Position numbers and translations under genes: made by a program | Part shown: piece after piece, positions 34,704 to 51,219 of the stretch | Layout: each line of letters opens with the position of its first letter | How positions within the stretch are numbered: position 1 is the first letter of the stretch | Assembly: GCF_024171495.1 (NCBI RefSeq) | Contig: NZ_JALJZW010000001.1 | Span: forward strand, 62,001-126,000 | Length of the DNA: 64,000 nucleotides | Origin: Deinococcus sp. HSC-46F16 | GTDB lineage: Bacteria > Deinococcota > Deinococci > Deinococcales > Deinococcaceae | Reading direction: 5' to 3' | Notes under the pieces: generated by a model | What the model was told of the DNA's origin: nothing | Seen by the model: only the letters and a program-made list of their open reading frames with translations | The model's database searches: none

Positions 34704-35473
34704 GCGGGGGTCCCCGCCGGGTCCTCGGCACCCACGCGCAGCCCGGTCAGGCTGAGGAAGGCGTCCTCCAGCGTGCCCGTCCCCGTGCGGGACAGCAGCT
34801 CGCCCGGCGTGCCCTCTGCCACGAGTGTGCCCGCTGCGATGATGCCGAGGCGGTCGGCGAGCCGCTCGGCCACCTCCAGGATGTGGGTCGTCAGCACGAC
34901 CGCGCCGCCGCCGTCCACGAACTCGCGCAGCGCGTCCTTGACCTGCCGCGAGGCCGCCGCGTCCAGCCCGGTCAGCGGCTCGTCGAGCAGCATCAGGCGC
35001 GGGCGGTGGATCAGCGCCCCGGCGAGGGCGAGTTTCTGTTTCATCCCGCGCGAAAAGCCCTCGGTGCGCTCCTGGCGGTGCTCCCACAGGTTCAGCCAGC
35101 GCAGCAGCCGCTCGGCTTCGGGCGCGGCCTCGCGGGCGTCCATCTCCCACAGCCCCGCCACGAATTCCAGGTACTCGGGCGGGGTCAGCTTGCCGTACAG
35201 GAGCGGGTCGTCGGGGAGGTAGGCAAGCTGCCGTTTGGCGGCGCGGGCGTCGTGCGTCACGTCATGCCCGTAGATGCGGGCCGTGCCTCCGTCGGGCCGG
35301 GTCAGCCCCGCGATCATACGGATGGTGGTCGTCTTGCCCGCCCCGTTGGGACCGAGCAGCGCGTACAGCTCGCCGGGCGGCACCGTCAGGCTCACGCCTG
35401 CCACCGCCGCGCGGCCCCCAAAGCTCTTGCGCAGGTCGAGCAATTCCAGGGCCGGGAAGGAAGCGAGGCTCAT
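34700..35473 (-). CDS. ABC transporter ATP-binding protein
   Basis: 257-aa nucleotide-binding subunit of the exporter. Walker [14 protein letters not shown]-loop AYLPDDP, signature FSRGMKQKLALAGAL, Walker B LMLLDEPLTGLD and the switch His in VLTTHIL are intact. Start is ATG 35473, seven bases behind a CATAGT -10; the GTG three codons earlier overlaps that box. Works with the permease downstream. Confidence 0.92.
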   Translation of the reverse strand: MSLASFPALELLDLRKSFGGRAAVAGVSLTVPPGELYALLGPNGAGKTTTIRMIAGLTRPDGGTARIYGHDVTHDARAAKRQLAYLPDDPLLYGKLTPPEYLEFVAGLWEMDAREAAPEAERLLRWLNLWEHRQERTEGFSRGMKQKLALAGALIHRPRLMLLDEPLTGLDAAASRQVKDALREFVDGGGAVVLTTHILEVAERLADRLGIIAAGTLVAEGTPGELLSRTGTGTLEDAFLSLTGLRVGAEDPAGTPA

Positions 35474-35480
35474 ACCGGGC

Positions 35481-35486
35481 ACTATG
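35481..35486 (-). promoter_or_regulatory. -10 CATAGT, probable leaderless promoter of the ABC-2 operon
   Basis: CATAGT, one mismatch from TATAGT, ends 7 nt before ATG 35473. It is the only box in the set not beginning with TA. Confidence 0.5.
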
Positions 35487-35525
35487 CGCCGGGGCGCGGG
35501 AAGGTTGCGGCGCAGATGCGGCCGA

Positions 35526-36914
<1,389 letters not shown>

Positions 36915-36954
36915 GGGGACACTCCTGGGTGAGGGCAGGGGAGAGGGGAGAAAG

Positions 36955-37002
36955 GGGCCGGGGGCCTGCGTCATCCTGCTGGGCGCGGACGGCCCCCGGC
37001 CC
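36955..37002 (-). terminator. 12-bp hairpin after the DUF3108-like gene
   Basis: Perfect arms GGGCCGGGGGCC (36955-36966) and GGCCCCCGGCCC (36991-37002) with a 24-nt loop, just after the stop at 37011. On the minus strand CTTTCTCCCC follows. It separates the deoB operon from hisD. Confidence 0.6.
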
Positions 37003-37010
37003 AGGGCTGC

Positions 37011-37511
37011 CTAACCCGCCCGCCGTCGGCGGCGCTCGGGCTGCGGCTTTCTGGGCGGCTCGGTCACGGCCTCCAACGACCCGAAATCGGTGGGCTGAAT
37101 CAGGCGCAGCAGGCGGTGGGGCGGCGCGGCCTCCACGAACACATACGCCCCGCCCGGCCGCAGCAGGTAGACGCGGGCGGGGATGTCCCCCACCGCCGTG
37201 TCGGGCAGCCGCTGCACCAGCACGTGTCCCCCCGCCATCTGCACGGTGGCCCGCTCGACCTCTTCCAGCCCGCGCAGCCACACCAGCAGCGAGACGGGGT
37301 CGTGATGTTCGGTGGTCAGCGGCGCGGTGGCCTCGTCGCGGCCCTGCCTCAGCGTGACCAGCCCGCTGCGGCGGTCGAAGGTCGTCTCGAAACTGGCCCG
37401 ATTCCGCCCGTCACCCTCCGCATAATGCAGGCTGGTGAGCAGCCGAGGGTGCATCCGGCTCTGCTGCACCCGCCGCAGCTCGGGGAGTACTCCGCCGAAC
37501 TCGGTTTCCAC
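37011..37511 (-). CDS. DUF3108-like protein, true start unresolved
   Basis: From the GTG at 37511 the product is 166 aa, with family-like stretches SLHYAEGDGRNRASFETTFDRR, a VSLLVWLRGLEEVERATV segment and a basic C-terminal tail. But good coding sequence (FSLTLLLGGRFAGSQEWTLH) continues upstream in frame to a TGA at 37671-37673 with no ATG, GTG or TTG at all. A CTG at 37664, inside the end of deoB, is the best non-standard candidate. DUF3108 proteins are usually exported or outer-envelope associated, but I see no signal peptide here. Same strand and directly after deoB. Confidence 0.6.
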   Translation of the reverse strand: METEFGGVLPELRRVQQSRMHPRLLTSLHYAEGDGRNRASFETTFDRRSGLVTLRQGRDEATAPLTTEHHDPVSLLVWLRGLEEVERATVQMAGGHVLVQRLPDTAVGDIPARVYLLRPGGAYVFVEAAPPHRLLRLIQPTDFGSLEAVTEPPRKPQPERRRRRAG

Positions 37512-37642
37512 CCGCGCGACCAGCGCCCCACGTTCGGGGTGCAGCGTCCACTCCTGCGACCCCGCGAAGCGCCCGCCCAGCAGCAGCGTGAGGCTGAACT
37601 GCTCGGGGCCGGGGCGGAAGGCCGGGGCGGCTTCGGGCGGGG

Positions 37643-38812
<1,170 letters not shown>

Positions 38813-38818
38813 GGGGGT

Positions 38819-38824
38819 AGTGTA
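38819..38824 (-). promoter_or_regulatory. -10 TACACT, leaderless promoter of deoB
   Basis: TACACT ends 6 nt before the deoB ATG; no Shine-Dalgarno. Confidence 0.7.
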
Positions 38825-38936
38825 CGGCGGGGGAGGGGAAGGTGGCGCCCCCGCCAAGTTGTACGGACGGCGCACCCCCGCCTCGCCTTCTGCCCCTTCG
38901 TCGCCCCCCTCACCCCCGCTCCCATGACCCCCGTGC

Positions 38937-38942
38937 TACGCT
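38937..38942 (+). promoter_or_regulatory. -10 TACGCT, leaderless promoter of lptB
   Basis: TACGCT ends 7 nt before the GTG at 38950; no Shine-Dalgarno. Confidence 0.7.
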
Positions 38943-38949
38943 CGCAGAC

Positions 38950-39729
<780 letters not shown>

Positions 39730-39744
39730 GGGGAGTGAGAGCAC

Positions 39745-41640
39745 GTGCTGTGGCTGTTTCTGCCCTTCGTGGTGCTGCTCTCGGGCGTGGTCGCCTACTC
39801 GGCCGACACCATCGCCCGCAGGGTGGGGCGCAAGCACCTGCGCCTCTTTGGGCTGCGGCCCAAGACGACCGCGCTCGTCGTGGCCGTGCTCGCGGGCATG
39901 GGCATCAGCGCGGCGAGCCTGGGGGCCTTCTTGCTGCTGAACCGCTCGGCCGTGAATACCATCGCGCAGGCCGATCAGCTTCGGCCCCAGATCAACGCTC
40001 TGCGTGAGGAGGTCGAGGGCGTGCAGGCCGAGCTGAAGGCTGCCCAGCGCGAGCGCGATGAGGCGCGGCGGGCGGCCCAGGCCCTTCAGCAGGAGCGGGC
40101 GCAGGCGCAGGCCAGTCTAGAAAAGGCGCAGGGGGCGCTGAGGACTGCCCAGCAGGCCCGCGACACCGCCCAGGCCGACCGCGCCCGTGCCCAGGAGCAG
40201 GCCCGCACCCTGCAAACGCGGGTGACCGAACTCACCGCCCTGGGCCGCACCCTGGAGGCCCGCGCCGAGGAGAGCCGCGCCGCTCTGGAGGCTTCCGAGA
40301 CCCGGCTTGCCGACAGCCGCGAGCGTGCCCGCGCCCTGAACACGCAGGTGGAGACGTTGGGGAGCGAGGTCGCCGCCCTTGACCGCCGCGCTGCCCAAGC
40401 CGAGGCTGCCGCCGGGGAAGCTCAGGCCCGCGCCGACGCTGCCCAGACGCGGGCCGAGGCCGCGCAGTCGCGCGTGACTGTGCTCAACCGTCAGGTCGAG
40501 GCCCTGGAAGCCGCCCGCGAGGGGGTGCAGGCCCAGCGCGACGCGGCCACCCGCGAGCGAGACGCCGCCCGTCAGGCCCGTGCCGCGGCCGAGGCGGGCC
40601 GTGCCCAGGCCGAGGCCGCCCGTATCCAGGCCCAGCAGGCCCGCGACCGCCTCGCCGCCGAGCGCCGCACCCTGATCGCCGCCCGTGACCGCCTGGAGGG
40701 CGAGCGGGACGCGGCCGCCCGCGCACGGGACGCCGCCGTGCAGGCCCGCGCCTCCGCCGTCGCCGCCCGCGACGCCGCTACCCGCCAGCGCGACGAGGTC
40801 GTCGCCGAGCGCGACCGCCTCGCCCGCGAACGCGACGGCGCCGCCCGCGAACGGGACGCCCTGGCCCGCGAGCGCGACACGCTGGCCGCCGAGCGTGCCC
40901 GGCTGGTGGCCGACCGCGACGCGGCGGCCCGTGAACTCGCCAGCCTGCGGACCCAGCAGGCCGAACTGCGGGCCGCCAATGAGACGCTCGGCCGCGACCT
41001 CGCCAGCGCCCGCAGCAGCCTCGACCGCCTTCAGGACGAGTTTTCCAGCGCCCGCGACGAACTCAGCGCCAGCCGCAGCGCCGACCTCGCCTACCCGAAA
41101 AACGACCTCGTGTACGCGGGGGTCGTGCCAGGGGTGCGGAATCTCGACGCCTTCTTGCAAAGCGCGGCGGCGGCGGCGGCGGGCCGGGGAGCCAAGGGAA
41201 CGCCGCCCGCCCGCCTGAACGCGGCGGCCCGCGAACGCCTGGAAATCAGCTTGCGCGGGCTGAACGCGAGCGCCTTCGTGCAGTGCCGCGCGGCGAACAA
41301 CACGGCGGTGGGCTTCCCGGTCGACCTCACCTGCGCCGCCCGCCCCAACACCGTCCTGTACCGGGGCGGGCAGACCATCCGGCGGGCGACCGTCACGCTG
41401 GGCGACCCCCGCACCGTCCAGAACCAGGTTCAGGACCTCGTGCAGGACACGGTCATCCACCTCACCACCCGGGGCGTGCCTGCCGAATACATCACCAACG
41501 GCGGGCTGGGCGTCAACGAGTTCGTGGACCTGCTGACCCGCCTGGGCAGCCGCTCCGGTCAGAGCGCCGCCGTCGCCATCGCCGCCCGCGAGGACGTGCG
41601 GCCGGGCGGGCGGGTGGACCTGTATCCGGTGCTGCCGTGA
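39745..41640 (+). CDS. DUF3084 coiled-coil membrane protein
   Basis: 631 aa. Two N-terminal membrane helices ([17 protein letters not shown] and [23 protein letters not shown]) flank a basic cytoplasmic segment, followed by about 350 residues of almost pure Ala/Arg/Glu/Gln coiled coil with recurring ARERD, AAERAR and ARxQA units, then a globular C-terminal domain ([11 protein letters not shown] to VDLYPVLP) typical of DUF3084. The coiled coil would reach tens of nanometres. Placed behind lptB, it may bridge envelope layers; that is an inference. Start GTG 39745 with GGGGAG upstream. Confidence 0.82.
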   Translation: MLWLFLPFVVLLSGVVAYSADTIARRVGRKHLRLFGLRPKTTALVVAVLAGMGISAASLGAFLLLNRSAVNTIAQADQLRPQINALREEVEGVQAELKAAQRERDEARRAAQALQQERAQAQASLEKAQGALRTAQQARDTAQADRARAQEQARTLQTRVTELTALGRTLEARAEESRAALEASETRLADSRERARALNTQVETLGSEVAALDRRAAQAEAAAGEAQARADAAQTRAEAAQSRVTVLNRQVEALEAAREGVQAQRDAATRERDAARQARAAAEAGRAQAEAARIQAQQARDRLAAERRTLIAARDRLEGERDAAARARDAAVQARASAVAARDAATRQRDEVVAERDRLARERDGAARERDALARERDTLAAERARLVADRDAAARELASLRTQQAELRAANETLGRDLASARSSLDRLQDEFSSARDELSASRSADLAYPKNDLVYAGVVPGVRNLDAFLQSAAAAAAGRGAKGTPPARLNAAARERLEISLRGLNASAFVQCRAANNTAVGFPVDLTCAARPNTVLYRGGQTIRRATVTLGDPRTVQNQVQDLVQDTVIHLTTRGVPAEYITNGGLGVNEFVDLLTRLGSRSGQSAAVAIAAREDVRPGGRVDLYPVLP

Positions 41641-41673
41641 GCCCGCTGCGCCGCTCCAAAGCCTGAACCAAGA

Positions 41674-41703
41674 AGAAGCCGCCCCACATCGGAGGCGGCT
41701 TCT
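41674..41703. terminator. Bidirectional hairpin between DUF3084 and the sugar permease
   Basis: Perfect 10-bp arms AGAAGCCGCC (41674-41683) and GGCGGCTTCT (41694-41703), 10-nt loop, between convergent stops at 41640 and 41719. Confidence 0.75.
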
Positions 41704-41718
41704 AGTTCGAACTTTCTC

Positions 41719-42570
<852 letters not shown>

Positions 42571-42582
42571 GCCCTCACCCCC

Positions 42583-43536
<954 letters not shown>

Positions 43537-43576
43537 CGGAGGCACCTCGCGGGGCAGGGGAGAGGAGCGGGAAAGC

Positions 43577-43606
43577 AAAAAGGGTGCCCCGTGAGTGGGG
43601 GCACCC
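43577..43606 (-). terminator. Hairpin with U-tract between binding protein and permease genes
   Basis: On the minus strand GGGTGCCCC, loop of 7, GGGGCACCC, then TTTTT (stem 43582-43590 with 43598-43606). A full intrinsic terminator inside the operon, probably partial. Confidence 0.75.
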
Positions 43607-43650
43607 GGACTCCGGGGGCGGCGGGACTCGCGGCGCCGCCCGCGCGGGTC

Positions 43651-44913
<1,263 letters not shown>

Positions 44914-44968
44914 GGTTCTCCCTCCGCTGCCTGGAACTTGCCGGAGCCACCCCCTCGGCAGCGCACGG

Positions 44969-44991
44969 GCTTCCGGTGCGGAAGCGGTTCC
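44969..44991 (-). promoter_or_regulatory. Overlapping palindromes downstream of the sugar-operon promoter
   Basis: GCTTCCGGTGCGGAAGC (44969-44985) is a 7-bp stem palindrome and overlaps GGAAGCGGTTCC (44980-44991), which has the central CG of LacI-family operators. Both lie about 20-40 bp downstream of the predicted transcription start, a position where a repressor would block elongation. Confidence 0.45.
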
Positions 44992-45016
44992 AGAACAGAC
45001 GTTGTCGGTACCCCGA

Positions 45017-45045
45017 AGGCTACTGCCCCCGGCTGGGGGTGTCAA
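45017..45045 (-). promoter_or_regulatory. Sigma-70 promoter of the sugar ABC operon
   Basis: TTGACA (45040-45045) and TAGCCT (45017-45022) with a 17-bp spacer containing CCCCCAGCCGGGGG. This is the best complete -35/-10 promoter in the window, with a leader of about 100 nt and a Shine-Dalgarno. Confidence 0.8.
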
Positions 45046-45381
45046 TCGTCCTTCGTCGGGGGCAGGAGTCCTGTTGATTCCAGGAACGGCGGGAGCCAAG
45101 GAAGGGACGTGCCGGGCCAGGGGCCGGGAACTGTTCTGGACCGGGGCGCGTACCTGTGATTCCCCTGCGGGGCTGCCGCCCGACCGTGAGGCGGCTTCCG
45201 GGGAGCTGGGGGGTCTTTGCTAGACTGACCCGTTTCAGGCCCCCGGCGCTCTCTGGGGTTTCAGCCACACTGGCCACAGGCGCCGAGTTTTCCTCTATCG
45301 TTTCTCTCCCGCCGCCAGTTTTCCGGCCGTGGCCACCTTTCGGCCTCTCCCCGCACCGGCCCCGGCGCCCTAGGAGTCCGC

Positions 45382-46950
<1,569 letters not shown>

Positions 46951-46981
46951 ACCCCCGCCCGTTCCAACTCCTGCCCCTTCG

Positions 46982-47007
46982 GCCCCCGTCCCCGTGGCGG
47001 GGGCTTT
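46982..47007 (+). terminator. Terminator after sigA
   Basis: GCCCCC (46982-46987) and GGGGGC (46999-47004) followed by TTT, 32 bp after the sigA stop. Confidence 0.65.
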
Positions 47008-47205
47008 GGCGTGGGGCACGCAAACTCGGCCACACGCTGGGGCGGGTGCTGTTACCCTGGGGACAGATCTCCATACTTTCCTCGTCCGGGGATGCGGAAC
47101 GCCTGCGCGGCGGTCCGCGTACTGAAATGACCGAGCACCGCCGACCAGGGGGCTGACGCGGCCAAAGCGCTCGTCCCCTTCGCCCCACCCACCCGGAGGC
47201 CACCC

Positions 47206-48687
47206 ATGACGATGACCGCCGATCCCTCCCGTTCACCCCCCCGCCCCCGCTCCTTTGACCGCTCGTGGTTGCTGCTCGCAGCTCCTCTGCTGGGATTGGC
47301 AGGCTGGCCGCTGTGGCTGGTGGGGGGCAGCTTCGCCGTGCTCGTGCTGACCCGTCCGGGGCGTCCGGCGGCAGGAGCGCGGCTGCTGCTCCTGCTGCTG
47401 TTGGCGGGGCTGAGCAGCGTGCCGGGCCTGCTGGCCGCATCCGACTTCACTGGGCTGGTGGCGGCGGCGCGAACGGCGTTTCCCATGCTGCTGGGCGTGG
47501 CGCTCCTGCATGCTGGACTGCGGTCACTGGAGGGGGGGCGGCGGTTCCTGGGTGCCGGAGTGCTGGGCATGCTGCTGCTGGGGGCGGCCCTGTTCGGAGG
47601 GGGTCTGGGGCTCTCGCTGGGGCTGGGAGTAGGCCTGTTCGCATTGCTGCTGGCCGTGCTGGGCGCACCGGGGCCGGAAGACCGGGCGCTGCGGCCTCTG
47701 AGCGGGCAGGGGGCGGCGCTGCGGTGGCTCCTGGTCGCCGGGGCAGGCTCGGCCGCGCTGCTCACGGTGCTGAGCCTGCCGCTGCCCACCCCACCCGCCT
47801 GGGAAGCTGACCGCAGGGGGCTGTCGCGGGTGCAGGCACGAATTGGCGGGGACTTCGAGTTTGAACGTCAACTCGGGATGAACGGCGAGAACCGCTACGC
47901 CCAGGGGTTAGGGTCCAATCAGACGAGGCGCTATGCCCCGGTCGAGGGCAGGAATCTCGATAACGACAAGGTGATCCTGGGTGGCCTGCTGGTCATGCTG
48001 GCCGTCGTATGGATTATGTGGCGCTCGCGGGGGCCGCGCAGTCGGGGGCGCCGCCCCAGGTGGTGGGAGCTTGCGGCACTGTCGGGACTGCTGCTCACGG
48101 GCAGCCTGCTGGTGCTGGGCTCGCTGACCGGGGAACCGGGAGCCCTCTCGCCCCCTGGGGGCTACAACAAGCTGGGCGAGGTCGGCCCCGCTGGCCTCCT
48201 GAGTTCGCAGGGTGGCGGCAGCATCCGCCCCTACCAGAAACAGGAGTGGCTGAACACCATGAACAACGTGGCGTTCGCCGTGCTGTTGCTCGCCGCTGCG
48301 GCGCTGGTCTGGGTGGGCTGGCACCTGACCCGCCCGTCCCGGCCGGAAGAAGACGGCCCGGAGCCTCTGCCCACCCCCACCCCGGAGGACACCACCGCCC
48401 TGCACCGGGTTCGGCGGGCCTACCGCTCGGCCCTGGCCTCGCTGACGCGGGTGGGCCTAGGCCGCGCTCCGAACGAGACGCCCGCCGAACACGCCGCACG
48501 GGTCGCGGACGACAGGCCCGACCTGGCCGACCCGCTGCGGCAGCTTCTGGCCGCGTATACCCCAGTCCGCTACGGCCTGTCGCCCTCCGAGGAAGGCGCG
48601 GAGCAGGCTGAGGCGGCGGCCCGCACGGTGGCCCGGCTGGCCCGCCCCATGTCTGCTCCCGGCGCGGGCGGTCCCGCGCTAGGCTAA
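47206..48687 (+). CDS. DUF4129 membrane protein, copy 1
   Basis: 493 aa. About six to eight hydrophobic segments in the first 260 residues, a polar stretch, a further membrane helix (VAFAVLLLAAAALVWVGWHL) and a C-terminal cytoplasmic DUF4129 domain (ALHRVRRAYRSALASLTRVG, then NETPAEHAARV and LLAAYTPVRYG). DUF4129 occurs with MoxR, DUF58 and transglutaminase-like proteins. Start at ATG 47206 with CGGAGG 6 nt upstream. A promoter may lie around TACTTT at 47073-47078. It is paralogous to the next gene. Confidence 0.82.
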   Translation: MTMTADPSRSPPRPRSFDRSWLLLAAPLLGLAGWPLWLVGGSFAVLVLTRPGRPAAGARLLLLLLLAGLSSVPGLLAASDFTGLVAAARTAFPMLLGVALLHAGLRSLEGGRRFLGAGVLGMLLLGAALFGGGLGLSLGLGVGLFALLLAVLGAPGPEDRALRPLSGQGAALRWLLVAGAGSAALLTVLSLPLPTPPAWEADRRGLSRVQARIGGDFEFERQLGMNGENRYAQGLGSNQTRRYAPVEGRNLDNDKVILGGLLVMLAVVWIMWRSRGPRSRGRRPRWWELAALSGLLLTGSLLVLGSLTGEPGALSPPGGYNKLGEVGPAGLLSSQGGGSIRPYQKQEWLNTMNNVAFAVLLLAAAALVWVGWHLTRPSRPEEDGPEPLPTPTPEDTTALHRVRRAYRSALASLTRVGLGRAPNETPAEHAARVADDRPDLADPLRQLLAAYTPVRYGLSPSEEGAEQAEAAARTVARLARPMSAPGAGGPALG

Positions 48688-48697
48688 GGCTCCCCGC

Positions 48698-50209
48698 ATG
48701 ACGACTCTCCCTGCCCCCCCCGCCCGGCGGCCCCTGCGCCTCGACCGTTCGTGGCTGCTGCTCGCCGCGCCCTTCGTGGCGACCTCATGGCTGCCGTGGT
48801 GGGGGGTGCTGGCCTTTTTCGCCGTGCTGCTCTTGATCCGCTTCGACCAAGCTGCCGAGATCGTGCGGGTGCCGCTGCTGCTTGCGGCTGCGTGTCTCAC
48901 CGCGCTGCCGCTGCTGGCCGGGGTGGGGGATGGGGGCGGAAACGCGATCGGGGCGATTCTGGCTTATGCCGCCCTTTTCTTGCCGGTGGTGCTGACGGCG
49001 GCGGTGCTGCACATCGGCCTGAACCTTCTGGAAGTGGGCCGTCCCGCCGGGGCCGTGTGGCTCGCCCTGCTGCTCTTGCCGGGCGTGCTGGGGCTGGCTC
49101 CCAGCCCGGTCTTCGGCCTCCCGGCAGGGCTGGGGCTGGGCCTGCTGGCGCTGCTGCTGTGTGCCCTGGGCTCCACCGGACGGGAGGAGCGCCCGGCCCG
49201 CCGCCTGACGGGTTCGGGCCGCGCCGTGTGGAACGCCGCCCTTGTGGGTGGTGTGCTGGCCGGAGCACTCGCGCTGGGGACACTGGCACTAGGACCACAG
49301 CCGCAGTCCACGTTCTCGCTGGAGGGGGGAATGGGGGCGGGACAACGGGGGGAAGCTCCTGTGGGCAGTTCGGAGTCCATGTCGGAAGGCACGGTCGTGC
49401 GCCAACGCGCACCCAGCGGACCCCTCCCGGCAGGGGCCGTGCAGACGGGCGTACAGCTTCCCGGCGCCGACCTCGTGCTGTTGGGCGGGATGCTGCTCCT
49501 CATGTCGGTGATCTTCCTGCTATGGCGACTGCCCAAGCGCGTGGTGGACGGGCCGCGCCGCCTCCACTGGTGGGAGGTCGCGGCGGTGGCCGGAATGCTG
49601 CTGCTCGGGGCCATGCTGCTGTTCTACGGCATGACGGCTGGCAGCTCGGGTGGGCCGGGGGCGGCGCCGTCTGCACCCGCAGGAGAGGGTGGAATGGGAA
49701 CGGGAGAGACGACGGGCGAGTCCGCGCCGGGCTGGGGCTTGGCGTTTGCTTCCTGGTTCAACCGCATTGCCTTCGCGTCCGCCGTCCTCCTCTCCATCGC
49801 CATCCTGTTTCTGGCCTGGAAGCTGCGCCGCTCTCCCGAGGAGGAAGGGGACGACGGCGAGAAGGGCGAGGACGGTTCCCCCTCCACCCCTCACCCCGAA
49901 GCCCTGCACCGGGTCCGGCTGGCTTACCGCTCGGCGCAGGCGGCGCTGGGCACGGCGGGACTGGGGCGCGGTCCGTCCGAGACGCCCGCCGAGCATGCGG
50001 CCCGCGCCAGCCTGAACCTCCCCGACCTCGCCGCCCCGCTGGGCACGCTGGTCACTGCCTACGCCCCGGTGCGCTACGGCGGCCGCGTGACCGACGAGGA
50101 CGCCGACCGGGCCGAAGCCGCCGCCCGTGACATCGCCGCCCTCAGCGCCGAGTACCGCCCGCTGAACTTGCCTGACGCCCCCGACTCATCCTCCCAGGAG
50201 ACCCCATGA
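48698..50209 (+). CDS. DUF4129 membrane protein, copy 2
   Basis: 503 aa with the same plan as its neighbour: the shared N-terminal DRSWLLLAAP, a block of hydrophobic helices, a Gly/Ser/Glu-rich linker, a membrane helix and a C-terminal DUF4129 domain (EALHRVRLAYRSAQAALG, SETPAEHAARA, AYAPVRYGG). The two are clearly a tandem duplication, diverged in the linkers. TAGGCT stands 12 nt before the ATG, so it may also have its own promoter. Its stop overlaps the moxR start (ATGA). Confidence 0.82.
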   Translation: MTTLPAPPARRPLRLDRSWLLLAAPFVATSWLPWWGVLAFFAVLLLIRFDQAAEIVRVPLLLAAACLTALPLLAGVGDGGGNAIGAILAYAALFLPVVLTAAVLHIGLNLLEVGRPAGAVWLALLLLPGVLGLAPSPVFGLPAGLGLGLLALLLCALGSTGREERPARRLTGSGRAVWNAALVGGVLAGALALGTLALGPQPQSTFSLEGGMGAGQRGEAPVGSSESMSEGTVVRQRAPSGPLPAGAVQTGVQLPGADLVLLGGMLLLMSVIFLLWRLPKRVVDGPRRLHWWEVAAVAGMLLLGAMLLFYGMTAGSSGGPGAAPSAPAGEGGMGTGETTGESAPGWGLAFASWFNRIAFASAVLLSIAILFLAWKLRRSPEEEGDDGEKGEDGSPSTPHPEALHRVRLAYRSAQAALGTAGLGRGPSETPAEHAARASLNLPDLAAPLGTLVTAYAPVRYGGRVTDEDADRAEAAARDIAALSAEYRPLNLPDAPDSSSQETP

Positions 50210-51219
50210 CCCACGCTGACCTGCCGACCCCGCCCGCCGACCTCGCCGCCGTGGGAAGATTCGCCCGCGCTGTGGGAGACAACGTGGCCCGCGTCCTCGT
50301 GGGCAAGGAGGGGGTCACCCGCCTGACCCTCGCCGGGATTCTGACCGGGGGGCACATCCTGCTCGAGGACGCGCCCGGCACCGGCAAGACGATGCTGGCC
50401 CGGGCGCTCGCCGCCAGCCTAGGCCTGACCTTCCGCCGGGTGCAGTTCACGCCCGACCTGCTGCCCAGCGACGTGACCGGGGTCAGCGTGTATCGCCCCG
50501 CGACCGGGACTTTCGAGTTCGTGCCCGGCCCGATCTTCACCGGCCTGCTGCTCGCCGACGAGATCAACCGCGCCACCCCCAAGACCCAGTCGGCGCTGCT
50601 GGAGGCGATGGGCGAGGGGCAGGTCACCGAGTCCGGCGTGACCCACCGCCTGCCGCAGCCCTTCGTGGTGATCGCCACCCAGAACCCGGTCGAGCACGAG
50701 GGCACCTACCGATTGCCGGAAGCGCAGCTCGACCGCTTCCTGCTCAAGCTGTCGGTGGGCTACCCCTCCCTGGAGGAGGAGGTGCAGATGCTGGGCCGCC
50801 TTCAGGGGGCGCATCCCATCGACACGCTGGGGCCGGTGAGCACGCCGGAAGACCTCCTCGCGGCGCGGGCGGCAGTCAAGGCGGTGCGCGTGTCGGACGA
50901 GCTGCGGCGCTACGCGGCGGCCCTGACCGCCCGCACCCGTTCGCACCCGCAGGTCGCGCTGGGCGGCGGTCCCCGCGCCAGCCTCGCCCTGCAAGGGGTG
51001 GCGCAGGCACTTGCGGCGCTCGACGGCCGGGCCTTTGTGGTTCCCGACGACCTCAAGGCGGCGGCCCCGGCAGTCCTGAGCCACCGTCTGAGTCTGCGAA
51101 TTGAGGCGCGGCTGGCCGGAACGCCCCCCGAGAGCGTGGTTGCAGAGGTGCTGCGGGCCGAGCCTGTCCCGGCTGATCCGGCCCAATTGGCAGGGGCTCA
51201 GGCGGCGGGGGCGGTCTGA
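50206..51219 (+). CDS. MoxR-family AAA+ ATPase
   Basis: 337-aa AAA+ ATPase of the MoxR clade, thought to act as a chaperone that activates partner proteins such as DUF58/vWA proteins. P-loop LLEDAPGTGKTMLARALA, Walker B LLLADEINRATPKTQSALLEAM, sensor 1 IATQNPVEHEGTYRLPEAQLDRF and the C-terminal lid are complete. AGGAG lies 5 nt before the ATG. Start and stop both overlap neighbours (ATGA, CTGA). Confidence 0.93.
   Translation: MTHADLPTPPADLAAVGRFARAVGDNVARVLVGKEGVTRLTLAGILTGGHILLEDAPGTGKTMLARALAASLGLTFRRVQFTPDLLPSDVTGVSVYRPATGTFEFVPGPIFTGLLLADEINRATPKTQSALLEAMGEGQVTESGVTHRLPQPFVVIATQNPVEHEGTYRLPEAQLDRFLLKLSVGYPSLEEEVQMLGRLQGAHPIDTLGPVSTPEDLLAARAAVKAVRVSDELRRYAAALTARTRSHPQVALGGGPRASLALQGVAQALAALDGRAFVVPDDLKAAAPAVLSHRLSLRIEARLAGTPPESVVAEVLRAEPVPADPAQLAGAQAAGAV

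Larger units (their letters stand above)
44914..45381. other. 468-bp divergent regulatory region between sugar operon and sigA
   Basis: No gene. The left part holds the sugar-operon promoter and operator. On the sigA side two -10-like hexamers are visible: TAGACT (45221-45226) and TATCGT (45296-45301), both with weak -35s. sigA therefore has a leader of roughly 75-150 nt. Nothing recognisable as a riboswitch. Confidence 0.5.

Noticed and set aside
40000..41100. Short-period DNA repetition resembling tandem repeats or a CRISPR array
   Set aside because: It is the coding of a heptad coiled coil (AERD/ARER units) in one open frame; no conserved repeat with unique spacers.
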